Shown piece after piece: positions 13,038 through 24,443 of a stretch of 64,000 bases of DNA. Made by a program: the position numbers and the translations under genes. Under the pieces are notes generated by a model. That model saw nothing but the letters and a program-made list of their open reading frames with translations, was not told where the DNA came from and did no database searches. Origin of the DNA: Dioszegia crocea (taxonomy: Eukaryota; Basidiomycota; Tremellomycetes; Tremellales; Bulleribasidiaceae); assembly GCA_001600615.1 (NCBI GenBank), contig BCKK01000002.1, positions 2,262,809-2,326,808 on the forward strand, in the 5' to 3' direction. Within the stretch, counting starts at the first letter, position 1. Every line of letters starts with the position of its first letter.

Positions 13038-14801
13038 ATGTCAATGATCGATTTGATAGCTAGCTCGCTGGAGCTTCCGAATGGAGCTGTTGTTCCAAAT
13101 CGACTGGTCAAGGTGAGCAGGGTTGTCATGATTCAAACTGGCTACTTTCCGACTGGCATGACCTTGCTGACATTCCAGGTCGCCATGGAGGAGGGCATCG
13201 GACATGGCGGAGGTCTACCTGACCATCGACATCGGGAGCTATATCGTAGATGGGGTGAAGGAGGTTGGGGCATTATAATAAGTGGTCAGCATAAGAACTT
13301 GGCAATTCACTTCCGGAATTCACCCCTAACGGCTGTAGGAAACGTGCAGGTTGACCCACGACATTTGGCTACACCTCACGACCGAACTATACCCTCTACA
13401 TCTCAGCACACCATTTCCGCATACTCTGCGCTACGAGTCTCGACCTTGTCCTCCCTGTCACCAGGCACAGCACCTCCTCTGATGCTCATGCAGATCTCTC
13501 ACGCGGGACTGCAATCATCCTCAACCATTGGCCTTTCGCGAGCGTTGTGGACGCCAGCCATCGGTCCAAGCTCCGCGCGTCCCGACATGGGTACTTCGTG
13601 GGCCGGTGGTCTCATTGGTAAGGTCATATGGCCAGTGAAGAGCAGGAAAGTCGTGGACTTTAAGGAATGGGAGGCGGTCGTGCAGATGTTCGTGGATGCT
13701 GCGGTCGTCGCGGAGAAGGCTGGATGGGAGGGGGTGCAAGTGCACTCCGCACATGGTTACCTTTTGGCCGAGTACTTGTCACCCCTGGTAAGTCTAGGAA
13801 GTGACAGTGTTGTCCTGGAAAGCTAATAATCAGACCAACCCAGATTGTCTCCCGCTACCCGGTGTGCATTGGATGATTCCTCACCGCCTGCACCTGCTCT
13901 ACCTGGTCCTCAAGGGCATCCATGCAGCGACACAGAAATCCTTCATCAAAGCCATCAAGATCAATTGTTCAGACTTTGTGCAAGGTGGTGAGCCACTTTC
14001 CAGTGGGATGACCCCGCTTGCAGAGCAGAAGCTGATGGGCGCAGGTCTTGACGAAGAGCAATCCGCCAACATCATCAAAGAGATTGTGTCATGGAAGATG
14101 GTTGATATGCTCGAGGTATCAGGAGGCAACTACAGTAGTCCAGGTATGTGATCAAAATGGTACATACTAATGCATCAGCATTCGCCAGCTTAGAAAGCAT
14201 CGTTTCACCCCGCCAATCCCTCTTTGCGCACTTCACCAATTCACTCCTGCCTCACCTACCATCTCCTCCAGAAGGACCCGCCATCATCCTTACGGGTTCC
14301 CTGCATAATCGCTCCCTTATCCACTCATCACTCGAGACCCGGACCTGCGACCTAGTCGGCATCGGCCGGCCATCCTGCGTCTCTCCCGCGCTACCGCGAG
14401 ACATCGTCTTCAACAAAGCCATACTGGACGAAGATGCAGTTTTCGGAGGTTACCCCATCAGGGGCGGTAAATGGGTCAGAAGCATCTTGGGTGGAGAATC
14501 ATCAGATCCCGCTGCCCCGGCTGTCGCAAAGTACGCGGAGACTGAGCCCGATACACCAACGGAATCTTCGCCTTTGGTGAGCAGGAAGGGTGGGAGAATT
14601 GCACAGAAGTCGAAGGGGATCCCCCTCGTCGGGGCTGGAGTCTCGACGTTCTGGCACGAGTGGCAGATGTGTCGACTGGCCCGAGGTGTCGAGCCGGACG
14701 TTCGGATTAATTGGGTTGTGGCGGCCATTTGGGAAGGTGTGATTTGGGCCTTCATCGGGGCTGTGTTGGGTGTGTTCAAGAAGCGATGGCGCATGGCCTA
14801 G
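13038..14801 (+). CDS. NADH:flavin oxidoreductase, Old Yellow Enzyme family, with C-terminal membrane segment
   Basis: FMN-dependent ene-reductase-like TIM-barrel enzyme. Five exons fit: 13038-13112, 13179-13284, 13339-13787, 13834-14143 and 14179-14801. Family landmarks in order: LPNGAVVPNRLVK (strand 1), the MQISHAGLQ segment, VQVHSAHGYLLAEYLSPL, INCSDFVQGG, LEVSGGNYSSP and CDLVGIGRPSCVSP for FMN phosphate binding. The usual NxRxDxYGGSLENR stretch after LSPL is replaced by an unrelated Pro/His/Leu-rich run. After the barrel comes a hydrophobic helix (WVVAAIWEGVIWAFIGAVLG, about 14710-14775) followed by FKKRWRMA, which would make a tail-anchored or membrane-associated enzyme. The start ATG is preceded by a CCAAT-containing leader. 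The physiological substrate is unknown. Confidence 0.88.
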
Positions 14802-16317
14802 AGCCTTCTCGACGAGGGCGGTATGAGGAGGTGTAATGACTTTCAGTGTAAAGAAGATATAGATGTATATTAGAGTCTATAGAGTTGAGTGGTGCCTGTT
14901 TGGTGGCCTGCTTGGCCCCGGTGATTTCCGCGCAAGAGCGATCGCGATAAAACGGTCTCTGTAATCTGTGTTCAGCATTACCTACCATGCCAGTCATTGA
15001 CCTCTTCATGCAGTCCGCAATGCAGCTCCTTCCTACACATCGGACCTCGCTACGCATAGCACCAAAACTTGGCCTCGAATCACGGCGCCCAGGCTGACAC
15101 CCTTTCGACCCGGGCCACTGATGATTCCGAGACACCTGTCTCAATCGATCCACACAACGCTAATACGCGCGGCTGATGATCCCTTTCGCATTCTCTTGCG
15201 CTGCTGAATGATTGTAAGTTCTGACAAGGAGTCGTTGATCAGGAGACACGCGGTCATCATAGGTAAGTACTCTGGGTGAATCACCAAAAGTACAGGGGTG
15301 CCTGTAACGAACTCTAATATCCCCTTGTACACACACGCGCTTACCACAAGATTTCGCCCGATCTGATCTGGATAGACCCCGAAAGAACACTCTCAAACAC
15401 CTCTTCTCCATCATCTCGACGCTCGGAAGCTGTTCGGAAAAGAGGAATCCCGACGTCGTCGGACGACAAGAGAGGCCTAGGGTCTGCTGCTTCGGATCTC
15501 GCACGGACGCTATTCGGATCTTCAGGATACACACACGCATACACACACACACAAACTGTGTATACGGACAGCCCGTCACCGCTCTGGGCCCCTTTCACAC
15601 TCGTCATCGCGGATAAAGCGGGCACCGGTTTTGTCGAGACGGTTCAAAAGTCGGAGGTCCATCAGTGTCGTTCCGACATCAGGTGGTCTGTGTATAAGAT
15701 AAGGCGAGTGAGAGGGTATTGAGCGTTCTTGGATTGTCCGCCTTTCGTAGTGAGTGTCACAGTGATCTCTGTCAGCCTAATCAGACTGTAGAGTTTGGCT
15801 GACAGTCAGGCTTCTTCGCCATTTGCGTGATTTCAGATCTCTGTCTCTCTATTCAGCCACTCAACCGTTGCCAGGCAAGCCGGTCCTTTGGCTCCAATCT
15901 CAGCGTTTCACATACTCGCTTCAAAGGCACTTGATCGGAGACTAGAAGTCATACCCGAGATTAAGTAAGTGGATGATGCCATACCTCCTTTGGCGCGGAC
16001 CCCATATCGTCCCCCCGCCACCCCGCCATCGGCTTTACCGCTGCTCATATGGCCTCTCCCAATGTAAATGCTGATCCGAATTAGGACAGAATGCTTTTGA
16101 TGTTGTCTAGACTTTGAACTACTGGGAATCCTCGCCACCTGTTTCAAAGGTATGCCCTTTTCCCTTTCCCTCCCCTTGCGATAGCGGACTAGCGTTTGGC
16201 TTACGATCGGAAGATGCATACTGATGCTGTATAGCTGTGTATGACAGCTTTTCCTTCCTCGTCCAGTACCTCACCTCCATACACTACCCATAACCTCTCC
16301 CCGCCTCCACCGCACAC
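14802..16317. other. 1.5 kb region without a confident gene
   Basis: This sits between the oxidoreductase and the large kinase gene. It holds an AC-rich microsatellite, a 34-codon ATG frame at about 14988 that stops without a splice partner, and a run of about 95 open codons on the plus strand (about 15345-15620) that has no ATG and no recognisable domain. Good GTAAGT-like donors occur at about 15213 and 15263, so a spliced non-coding transcript or a long 5' leader of the kinase gene is possible. I cannot support a gene. Confidence 0.4.
15529..15553. repeat. AC dinucleotide microsatellite
   Basis: An interrupted run of AC units, split by GCAT, lies in the unexplained 14.8-16.3 kb spacer. It is followed by AAACTGTGTATAC, which can pair weakly with the repeat. 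Confidence 0.7.
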
Positions 16318-19300
16318 ATGCTCGCATCAGCCCCTCGACCGCCTCACCTTCTCCCTTCCTCCCAAAAGCCCGTCATGCCCTCCTCTACTTTCGCCTCCTC
16401 CTCCCGTGCTCCTACACCCACCATGGGCAAAACCATCAAGGGTCTGTTCAGTCGCGCCAAGTCACCCGAGGGGAACGATCAAACGGCACGCACGAGGCTG
16501 CGATCAGTCATCGGCGAAAAGCGATCTCGACCGACCACCACAACTCCCACTGGTGGCGCTGTGGGCCAGCGTACATTGACCAGAGAACCGGACGAGAAGC
16601 GACATCGGCCGCCTACTCCAGAATTCGGGGCAGTGCAAACAAAGCGCAATATACGCTTTGCACCCAGTGCACTGCCGGCGATGCAGAAAGGGGAAGACGG
16701 GAAATGGCAGCCGCCTTCTTTATCCAGGGGGTCTGTCTCCACCTCCGCTCTGGCGCTGTACGCCCAGGGGGAAGATATATCGATGGAGGATGTATCTCGG
16801 GCCGCTGAGAAGGATGGGAAAGGCAAGAAGGGTGGTCTGACAGGGCTATTTGGAGCGGGCGGTATCATGGGCTGGGTCAGGGACGACGACAGGACTGTCA
16901 AGAGTCAGGCGAGGGACCGTCCTACAAGGCGAGGAGAGGAAACATTACGGCCGGAAAGGCAGGGTCACAAGCAGATGTCCGCCGAAGCGAACTCTCCACT
17001 TCAGCCGACGCCACCAAGATCGACACCAATCAAAGCGTCCAGAACCGGAATGCCACGCTCAACACAATTCTCTGTTCAGCCCATATCACCCTCCCAGTCT
17101 AGGCTGATCGACGAAACTCGGCAACTCGCCTCCCCGCCGACGAGCTTTGACGCGCCGACTAAGCCCAATTCCGGCTTGCCCTCTGCGGAGCGGTCCACAG
17201 CCCGCCGTGTCCGCTCACCGACTGCGCCCTCCTCGAGTCAACCACAACTCCCATTTCCACCATCACTTCCAACGCATTCTCGCTCTCACTCAGAACCTCT
17301 TTTGTCGAAAGAGCATTTCGCCATCCGTCTGTCCACCTCATACCTGCTCAAATGCCTGACTCCGATCATTCGGGGCTCGAGCTTTGTCCAGAATGACAAG
17401 AACATGGAGATGCGGCGGATGGCAGATGAGAGACTGGCGCAACTGGAGAGGATGGAGAGAGGGTGGGGAGGTGAATGGGGAAAGATCGCAGCCGGAGCAC
17501 TTGAGGAGGCTGGACAGGGGTTGGAGGGGAAAGTTCGTTCTGTGCAAGTTGGGGAACGGACGAGAGAACGGGAGAGGCGAGTCTGGAGAGAGGCTATAAG
17601 GGATGGCGTATTACTCTGCTTGTAAGTTGCCCTCTCACAATAACGTAGGATTCAGCTGATCTACAGCCTGTTTAACCATCTTTTCCCGGCGCAACCTGCC
17701 CACATACCCCGAGTCAACATCTCCGAAGACGGTATACTGCGAGCAACGAACATTACCCGAGTTATCACCGCTTGCCAAGCCATAAATCTGCCAGCAGATG
17801 ACATATTTGGACTTGCCGATCTCCAAGACGGCGGTGAGAGCGGGTTGGGCAGGGTAGCAGGCACGATCTTAGCGCTGGCTCGGCTATCTGCTCGGCTCAA
17901 TCCCGGCGGGCGGTCCAAATCACCAGTCAATCAGCCTGTAAGCAGGAGCGCCAGCCGTGCGCCATCGAGAGCTGCTTCGCCCGCCCCGCTGCTCAGCCCT
18001 CCGGGATCACCACGAAAGCCTACTTACTCTGCCGATCAGAGTCGGAGAGGGTCAAACGAATCATCTAAGCCTGAACGCAGAGGTAGCGATGCAGCGAACG
18101 ATCTACATACGAAACTGCAGGCCGCCCTCACCCCTTCCGCCGCACCCACTCCGCCTGATGTCACACCACCCAGCTCTGGCTTCATCCAGCCTGCAAAGGT
18201 GACGCCCACCCGCCTGCATCCCCTCGGTCGCTCTACCACTCAGCCTAATCTCTCTCCCCTTCGCCCAAAATCCCCTCCCGCTACACCCTCACGCTCGGGA
18301 ACACCGACGAATAACCGCTCTTCCCAAATTTCCAATCGTCCTGTCCTTCGCCCCCGAAACACCATTGGAGCCAGGCCGACTCAGGTCTCGTTTGCTAGTG
18401 AGCCGCACAGCCCGACTTCGGCCCGGACAAGCATCGACCAGTCCACAAACCCTCCTGCAGGGTTGCATGGGATCGGCGGACATGGACGGGAGCGGACACC
18501 GAGTCTGGTCAGCTCGGGCTCCCGGGTCACCTCGGGCTACACTCGATCTAGCGCGGCTTACTCCATTAATACCGTTGTCGGTGACGATTACTCTCACGCC
18601 GTCGATTTGGCCGAAGAGGATGAGGATGGATCGCTACGCCGGAACCGGAATTGGGAACGGCGAGCGAGCGAAAAGACGCTCCACGACGCTCGGCAAAAGA
18701 TCCTTGGGACCTTGCTATCGAGTGAGGATCTCCCAGAGGATCTACAAGTTGCCATCGCTGCTGGGCACATTCTGCCATATCCCCAGCCTGGAATGATCTC
18801 TCCTCCCAGTCAAGATGACTTGAGGGGAGAGGCGATCATGAGGTCTCTCGATGCACTGGAAGGTGTTCGCCAGTCTGCTGCCCCGGCCACCGGCAGTCCG
18901 AATCGTCGTTTACAGATGCGCAGGTCACATACGATGGAGCCTGAGCGGACTCACGCCGCTCGAGTTTCCGAGGTAGATGAGACGTCCCCTTCGAACTCAT
19001 CGTTCAACTCGGAAATGCCGCGCCCATCAGTGATCCGACGCATCAGTGCGAATGGCAAAACTTACGTTCCGAAACGATCTGCTTCACCTGCCACTCGATC
19101 GGTACCGGCATCGGCATCAGCGTCGGCAGCACCCTCATTGACCGCATCACCTACCTCCTTTGCTTTCCCCACTGCCAATCCTGCTTACCCTCAGCTGGGC
19201 TCAGCAATCCGTGATCTCATTCCCGGGTCTAGCCGGATGGAGCGCCGGCAGTCGGACATCCTGCCCTCTACTGGGGTATACAGTAATGGGGAGATGGGCC

Positions 19301-21452
19301 ACAGCGATAGAGGGGCGAGCATGGTCAATCTGTCCTCGGTTGCTAGCTCAAGCTTGTACCGAGCCGGCAGCAGTCAGAGCAGTGCCATCCGGTCTGGCCC
19401 ACTGCAAATCTTGGAGTTTGAGGAGCCGGGCATGCCCGCTGTCAAATATGTGAGTTTCGATCCTGTTAATGTGGCCCCTTCCGCTGCTGGACAAGCTGAT
19501 CCCGTTAGCAATTGGGCAACTGTATTGGTCGCGGACAATTCGGCTCGGTCTATCGTTCCCTCAACATTGGGACCGGCCAGATGGCAGCCATCAAGCGTAT
19601 CCGGCTACATGGCATGAAGGAGGACGAAGTGCGGGATGTGATGCACGAGGTGGAGCTCTTGAAGCGGTTGACGCATCCGAGTATCGTCAAGTACGAGGGA
19701 ATGAGCAGGGATGAGGAGTATCTCAATATTGTCCTAGAGTGAGTAGCATAAAAGAAGAAATGGGCTGTGCTGACGATCAGATTCGTCGAAAATGGCTCTC
19801 TTGGTCAGACTCTCAAAGCCTTTGGCAACTTCAATGAGCGCTTAGTCTCTTCCTATGTCGCCAAGATCCTCGAAGGTCTCGACTATCTTCATTCCCAGGG
19901 CGTTGTCCACTGCGATCTCAAAGCCGCCAATATTCTCAGTACGAAGAATGGCAATGTCAAATTATCAGACTTCGGCGTTAGTTTGAATATGAAGGCGGTT
20001 GAGAATATCAAACAGGATGCGGCGACAAGAAGCCGGGCGGGCGTGGGCGCGGGACCCAAGGCGGATGTAGCAGGTACACCCAATTGGAGTAGGTTGTCCA
20101 TATCATAAAGCTGTGATCCCCGCTGACGCCTATAGTGGCACCTGAAGTCATATCGCTCAATGGTGCTGGGCCAGCTAGCGATATCTGGAGTCTCGGTTGT
20201 ACAATCATCGAGCTCTTGACTGGCAAACCTCCGTACTCCGAGATCACAAACAGCATGACAGGTATGTCGCTTGTCTTAGTATCGTATTGACATCCCAGTG
20301 CTCTTCCGCATAGTAGAAGACGACATGCCGCCCCTTCCCTCTGTCTCGCCGGAACTTGAAGACTTCCTCAAACTATGCTTCATCAAAGACCCCTCATTCC
20401 GCCCGTCTGCCGCGGTGCTATTCCAGCATCCCTGGGTCTGCTCCCTCGATCCCCAACTACAATTCCTCCGTCCCCAGGATAGTGTCCCCTTTCTCCGGCG
20501 AGTCAGCATGAACTCGAGCAGGACCAATTCGACCCAGCTCTTCGCCAATGACGGCCCGGGAGGATGCCGCTCGAGTGGCGCCGGATGGAGCCAAGACGCC
20601 CAGAAGGAAGCTATGTCGCGCTTGGCGGCGGATACAAGGATGGATCAGAGCGGGAAGAGGCGTAGCATTGCGAGTTCTTCCCACGGCAAGGAGGGATCAG
20701 GGGATGTGGTAAAAGTGCACACGTTCATCAAGACTTCCTTTGGGCAGGGTGAGTTACTGGCACCGGATATGATGAGAAGAAGGCTTACGCTGACGGTATC
20801 AGCTATCATCTGCAGAATCTGCCATACCAACGTCAAGAAGGTCGGCGTACTTTGCCAGACCTGCGGACTTATAAGCCATACCGCCTGCGCCAGCTCCACC
20901 ACCTCTCGCTGTGACGCACACGAGCAGTACACCCTCTATGCTCGACAACAGGAGTATCTCCAATCAGCAGCCTCATCCCGCTATGTCTCTCCACAGCCGA
21001 GCTTTGATAATCTGGACGGAAAGAATCCCTCTCAATTCCCCGGAAAACTCCTCCTCGGCATCAAACGGTCGTCCAAGGCCGCACTGCGGTCAAACTCGTC
21101 AGTCGATCTGGGCGCAGATTTGCGGAGGCGCAAATCCTCAAATCGTACTGGATCGACACCCAGTCCGGTCGCTCCCTTACTCGGGGAGAGGAGTAAGACG
21201 AATCCTACCCCAGACGCACATTCGAGTCAGAATTCCCGCCAGTCCCGGGCGTCCATGATGAGCAACGTTAGCATGGGGTCAGCTATGACGGATGATATTG
21301 CGGAGGACGGTAGACACCGCAGTGCCATCCGGTTTGAAATGGGGAAACCGGATTTGGGGCGGGACGTCAAGGGCGTGGGGACAGGTGCGAATGAGTCGAG
21401 GACTTCAATTGTCAAGGGGAAGAAGGACAAGTCGGACTGCCTGGTGCAGTAA
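16318..21452 (+). CDS. Cdc7/SepH/Cdc15-class STE protein kinase with CH domain, C1 domain and CaaX-like tail
   Basis: Predicted septation/mitotic-exit-network Ser/Thr kinase, active at spindle poles or division sites in related fungi. Seven exons fit: 16318-17621, 17667-19449, 19509-19738, 19781-20088, 20136-20261, 20299-20748 and 20803-21452 (about 1,616 residues; a second ATG at 16375 is also possible). Order: disordered Ser/Pro-rich N-terminus; a calponin-homology-like domain across the first intron ([17 protein letters not shown] ... [11 protein letters not shown]); a long disordered linker; the kinase domain with glycine loop [13 protein letters not shown] lysine, catalytic [12 protein letters not shown] (HCD instead of HRD), SDFGV and WMAPEV; then a C1-type zinc domain (ICRIC, LCQTC, SHTAC, SRC) and a basic tail ending CLVQ. 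Exon 2 runs unbroken from the CH part to the kinase part, so a fusion of two annotated genes is unlikely. The kinase class call is firm; the CH call rests on motif similarity. Confidence 0.88.
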
Positions 21453-22461
21453 TGATTGCGGGATGGTGCTGGCGGATGAGGCGCGAGGCTGATAGGCGAG
21501 GGAGGACGATCAAGGGTGGCGAGGACGAGCAAATTCTGTATCTCTAGGATCTCTGACACTAGTCACATCATTTATAATCTAAAGTCTTGTAACCTACGGT
21601 CTATCATGCCATTCTGGATTATGGTGCCAATGGGCTCGACAGCTTACTGACAAGGAAGGCATGGACGTATAGACCCTTTTACGTAACGCTTTGACCCTGA
21701 GCGGCCCGGGCGCCCAGGCCCCAGGCACGCCCAAGCCAAACTCTGAAATTCAACGCAGACTTTGCTTGACACTTGCCTTTAACTCGTAGCTTACAAGTCA
21801 ACACGTAGCGTGGTGAATGCCTGCTTGACGACCCGTCTCGAATGTTTGCGAGATCTGTATGACGTCTATGGCCGTGATGCTTGAGACGAACAGGTGATCG
21901 TAAGCCTTGGGCTGACCACATGCGCTTTTTCCCCTCGTTAGTGTCGCCGCCGTGTACCTCTTCGCCTGAACCACGAGAGCTGCACGCAATTCTGCTCAAC
22001 AAGGAGATCGTTCCTCTCAGCAGCGAGAAGGCATGCCTTTGGGTCTGATTGACGATTGCCAAGCTTGCCGTAAGTCCTTTGGTTGTCAACCAAAAAGTTC
22101 CCCTTAACCGCAGAGTATCTGCCTCGCTACCGTCCCTAGATACCACCTATGGATCGATGACACGAGTGATCTAGTACCTAGATACGGTTGTCTCACTCCC
22201 CGTCACCGAATATTTGGTGCACTTACGATCAGTATATAACCTCTTGTTTTGGAACAGGCTGGAAAGATCACCCACTCACAAATCCTCCTCACTTCAGCTT
22301 TCATCGGGTCCGGTACCCACGATCCAAACTTTTATTGTCCTTACTTCAAAACATCCTCCTTCGCTCCTCTTCAGCACTCTTCAGGTCCGGCACCTCCATC
22401 CCATCCGACATCTAAAACCACAAATCACCCTCATCCCCTACCCACCCATTCCTCTACCAAA
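21453..22461. other. Intergenic region and promoter of the ferritin-like gene
   Basis: A 155-codon minus-strand frame (21679-22146) has no domain and no splice structure, so I do not call it. The last 230 bases contain a TATA box and a pyrimidine-rich leader typical of a strongly expressed fungal gene. Confidence 0.5.
22233..22239 (+). promoter_or_regulatory. TATA box of the Rds1-like gene
   Basis: TATATAA lies about 225 bases before the start codon and is followed by a long C/T-rich leader. Position and sequence fit an inducible fungal promoter. Confidence 0.55.
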
Positions 22462-23437
22462 ATGCAGTTCACCTCCGCCTTTGCGATTCTCGCTTCTCTC
22501 GCCTCTATGGCTTCCGCTGCACCCTTGATGAAGAGAGTCGAGGTCAATGACGTGTAAGTCTTCTTGCTGCCTGCTTGTGTGTTTGAGCTGATCCCCTGCA
22601 GCCAGATCCTCCAATATGCCCTCACCCTGGAGCACCTCGAGAACGCCTACTACACCAAGTTCCTCGCTCAATTCTCCCAAGCCGACTTCGTGGCGGCCGG
22701 TCACCCCGAGACGGTCCGCAACCGGTTCGTGCAGATCGCCGAGCACGAGACTGCCCACGTCTCCCTCCTCTCCAACGCCCTTGGCGCACAGGCTCCCCAA
22801 CCCTGCACCTACAACTTCCCCGTCACCGATGTCAACTCCTTCGTCGGTCTCGCTGCTGCCGTCGAGAACGTCGGTGTGTCAGCCTACCTCGGTGCTGCTG
22901 CCTTCATCGTCGACAAGACCACCCTCACTGTCGCCGGCTCCATCCTTACCACCGAGGCGCGTCATCAGGCCTGGATGAACGCGGCGGTGCTTAAGCAGTC
23001 CCCATGGTCTGGTCCCTACGATACCCCCCTAGACTTCAGCGAAGTCTTCTCCATCGCCTCGGCCTTCATCACCGAGTGTCCAGCCTCCAACCCTCCTCTC
23101 CCTTTCAAAGCCTACCCTACTCTTACCATCGCTGAGGACGGCACTCTTACCACCACTGCCAGCACCGATGGCGCCTTCGTCCAGCTCATTACTGGGCTCG
23201 GATCGAAGACATTCCCCGTCCAAGGTGGCAAGGTTACCATTCCCAAGGTCCAGGGTATCTACTATGCTGTCCTTACAACCTCCTCCGTGTCCGAGCACGT
23301 CAACGATAGGTGAGTCTTGCTTCCCGGTCCAAGCCTCCTTGTAACGCCGCTGATATGTTAGTAATACTATCGCTGGACCCATGATCTTCAACAACCCAAT
23401 CGCCGCCAACGACCCCAACCCCGTTCCCACTCTATAG
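22462..23437 (+). CDS. Secreted ferritin-like domain protein, Rds1 type
   Basis: Member of the fungal ferritin-like/Rds1 family, known from stress-regulated secreted or wall proteins. Three exons fit: 22462-22553, 22602-23309 and 23362-23437, about 291 residues. It starts with a signal peptide (MQFTSAFAILASLASMASA, cut likely before APLMKR; the following KR could be a Kex2 site). The ferritin-like four-helix part contains LQYALTLEHLENAYYTKFL, a Glu/His helix QIAEHETAHVSLLSNAL, and later ILTTEARHQAWMN, which carry the typical metal-ligand-like Glu and His residues. A C-terminal beta-rich region follows (QLITGLGSKTFPVQGGKVTI). The true catalytic or iron-binding activity of this family is unclear. 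The TATA box and codon use rich in C-ending codons suggest high expression. Confidence 0.9.
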
Positions 23438-23886
23438 GACGGCCCAGAGTTGGAGCGTGGCGCAGGGCAGACGATCTGGCGGAGTACGGAGTGGAAGACG
23501 GGGCTGGCGAGGCGTTCATCTACTTGAGAAGTTCATCCCTTTCATTTAGTCTATACATACTCTTTTAGGTCTACTAGATGTCAGTCTGGTACGAGTTCGG
23601 CTACTATCGGGCGCCATCCATTCCTTGTGCAAAGAGCTGCTGACCTACAACTCATCGCATGCCTAGCCTGACGGGAGAGCTTCTGCTTACAAAATCTCAC
23701 GTGCAGGGACTCTGACACACATAGCTCAGCTTGACATGATCATACAACGTCGTCCAGCAATTGGTACAATGCGCCTCCACTCGCCGCCCCGCCCTTCCGC
23801 TAGCGGCTAGCCAGATCGACAGTCACACTCCACCTTCATCCTTACAGATACCTCACACCCACCTGCCTACCTCAGCACCACCTTCC
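23438..23886. other. Convergent intergenic region
   Basis: This holds the 3' ends of the ferritin-like gene and of the small membrane protein gene. I see no extra gene or repeat in it. Confidence 0.5.
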
Positions 23887-24180
23887 TCAGAGTGTCCTTT
23901 CTGCCATTCGCTCCACCGAGATCCTCAGCTTCTTCATCTCCTCCAGCATTTCCGCAAAGACTTCTGGCCCACGGATAGCCGCTTGCGCCACCCGTTCTTT
24001 CTCCAAGCGAGTGGCCCGGTCGGCGGGAATGGCGACGCATATGATCAAGTATGCGAGTGCGCAAAGAACCAGCGCACAACATGTGAAGAAGATGATTGCA
24101 CCACGGTCTGTCTTGTTTGCCACTCTGCTCGATGGGCGAACGACTTCGTCCGGGATGCTAGAGCTGTTCAGCTTGCTCAT
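23887..24180 (-). CDS. Small single-pass membrane protein with charged helical tail
   Basis: No known family recognised. The 97-residue product has a short polar N-terminus, one hydrophobic segment (AIIFFTCCALVLCALAYLII, roughly residues 28-47), the turn IPADRATRLEKE and an amphipathic Glu/Lys/Arg/Ala-rich helix to the end. The layout matches three tandem genes at 45.8-48.6 kb: a Cys-containing membrane helix, an IPA-like turn and an Ala-rich helix. A longer model is possible: ATG at 24224, MDEKR, a very short 35-base intron (24210-24176) with a good GTAAGC donor, then KLNSSSIPDEV. That intron would be phase 2, like those of the related genes. It faces MRPS17 across a short divergent promoter. 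Confidence 0.6.
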   Translation of the reverse strand: MSKLNSSSIPDEVVRPSSRVANKTDRGAIIFFTCCALVLCALAYLIICVAIPADRATRLEKERVAQAAIRGPEVFAEMLEEMKKLRISVERMAERTL

Positions 24181-24443
24181 CTATTTCTCCCCGGGAAATT
24201 CGTGGCTTACCGCTTTTCGTCCATGATGTGCTCGGTACTACCGTCTCTCTGCTTGTATATGATCGTGTGCTGTACGATGTACTATGTAGCACAATGCATG
24301 CAATCCATACCGCCAAGAGAGGGATTTCACCGCCTCAAAAAGGCGCGCACGGACTTCCCCCTGAGTAGTTTCACTTTTTTGGCTGAGCCTAAGCAGGTGC
24401 CAAAGCTTAACATCATACATCTCACCCAATCGCACCACTCATC

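Noticed and set aside
15160..15625. Overlapping minus-strand frames of 94-139 codons around the AC microsatellite
   Set aside because: The translated microsatellite (TQFVCVCMRVC-like) makes up much of them; there is no domain and no consistent start.
21679..22146. A 155-codon minus-strand frame in the spacer before the ferritin-like gene
   Set aside because: It has no recognisable domain, no intron signals at sensible positions and an amino-acid composition like shifted non-coding sequence.
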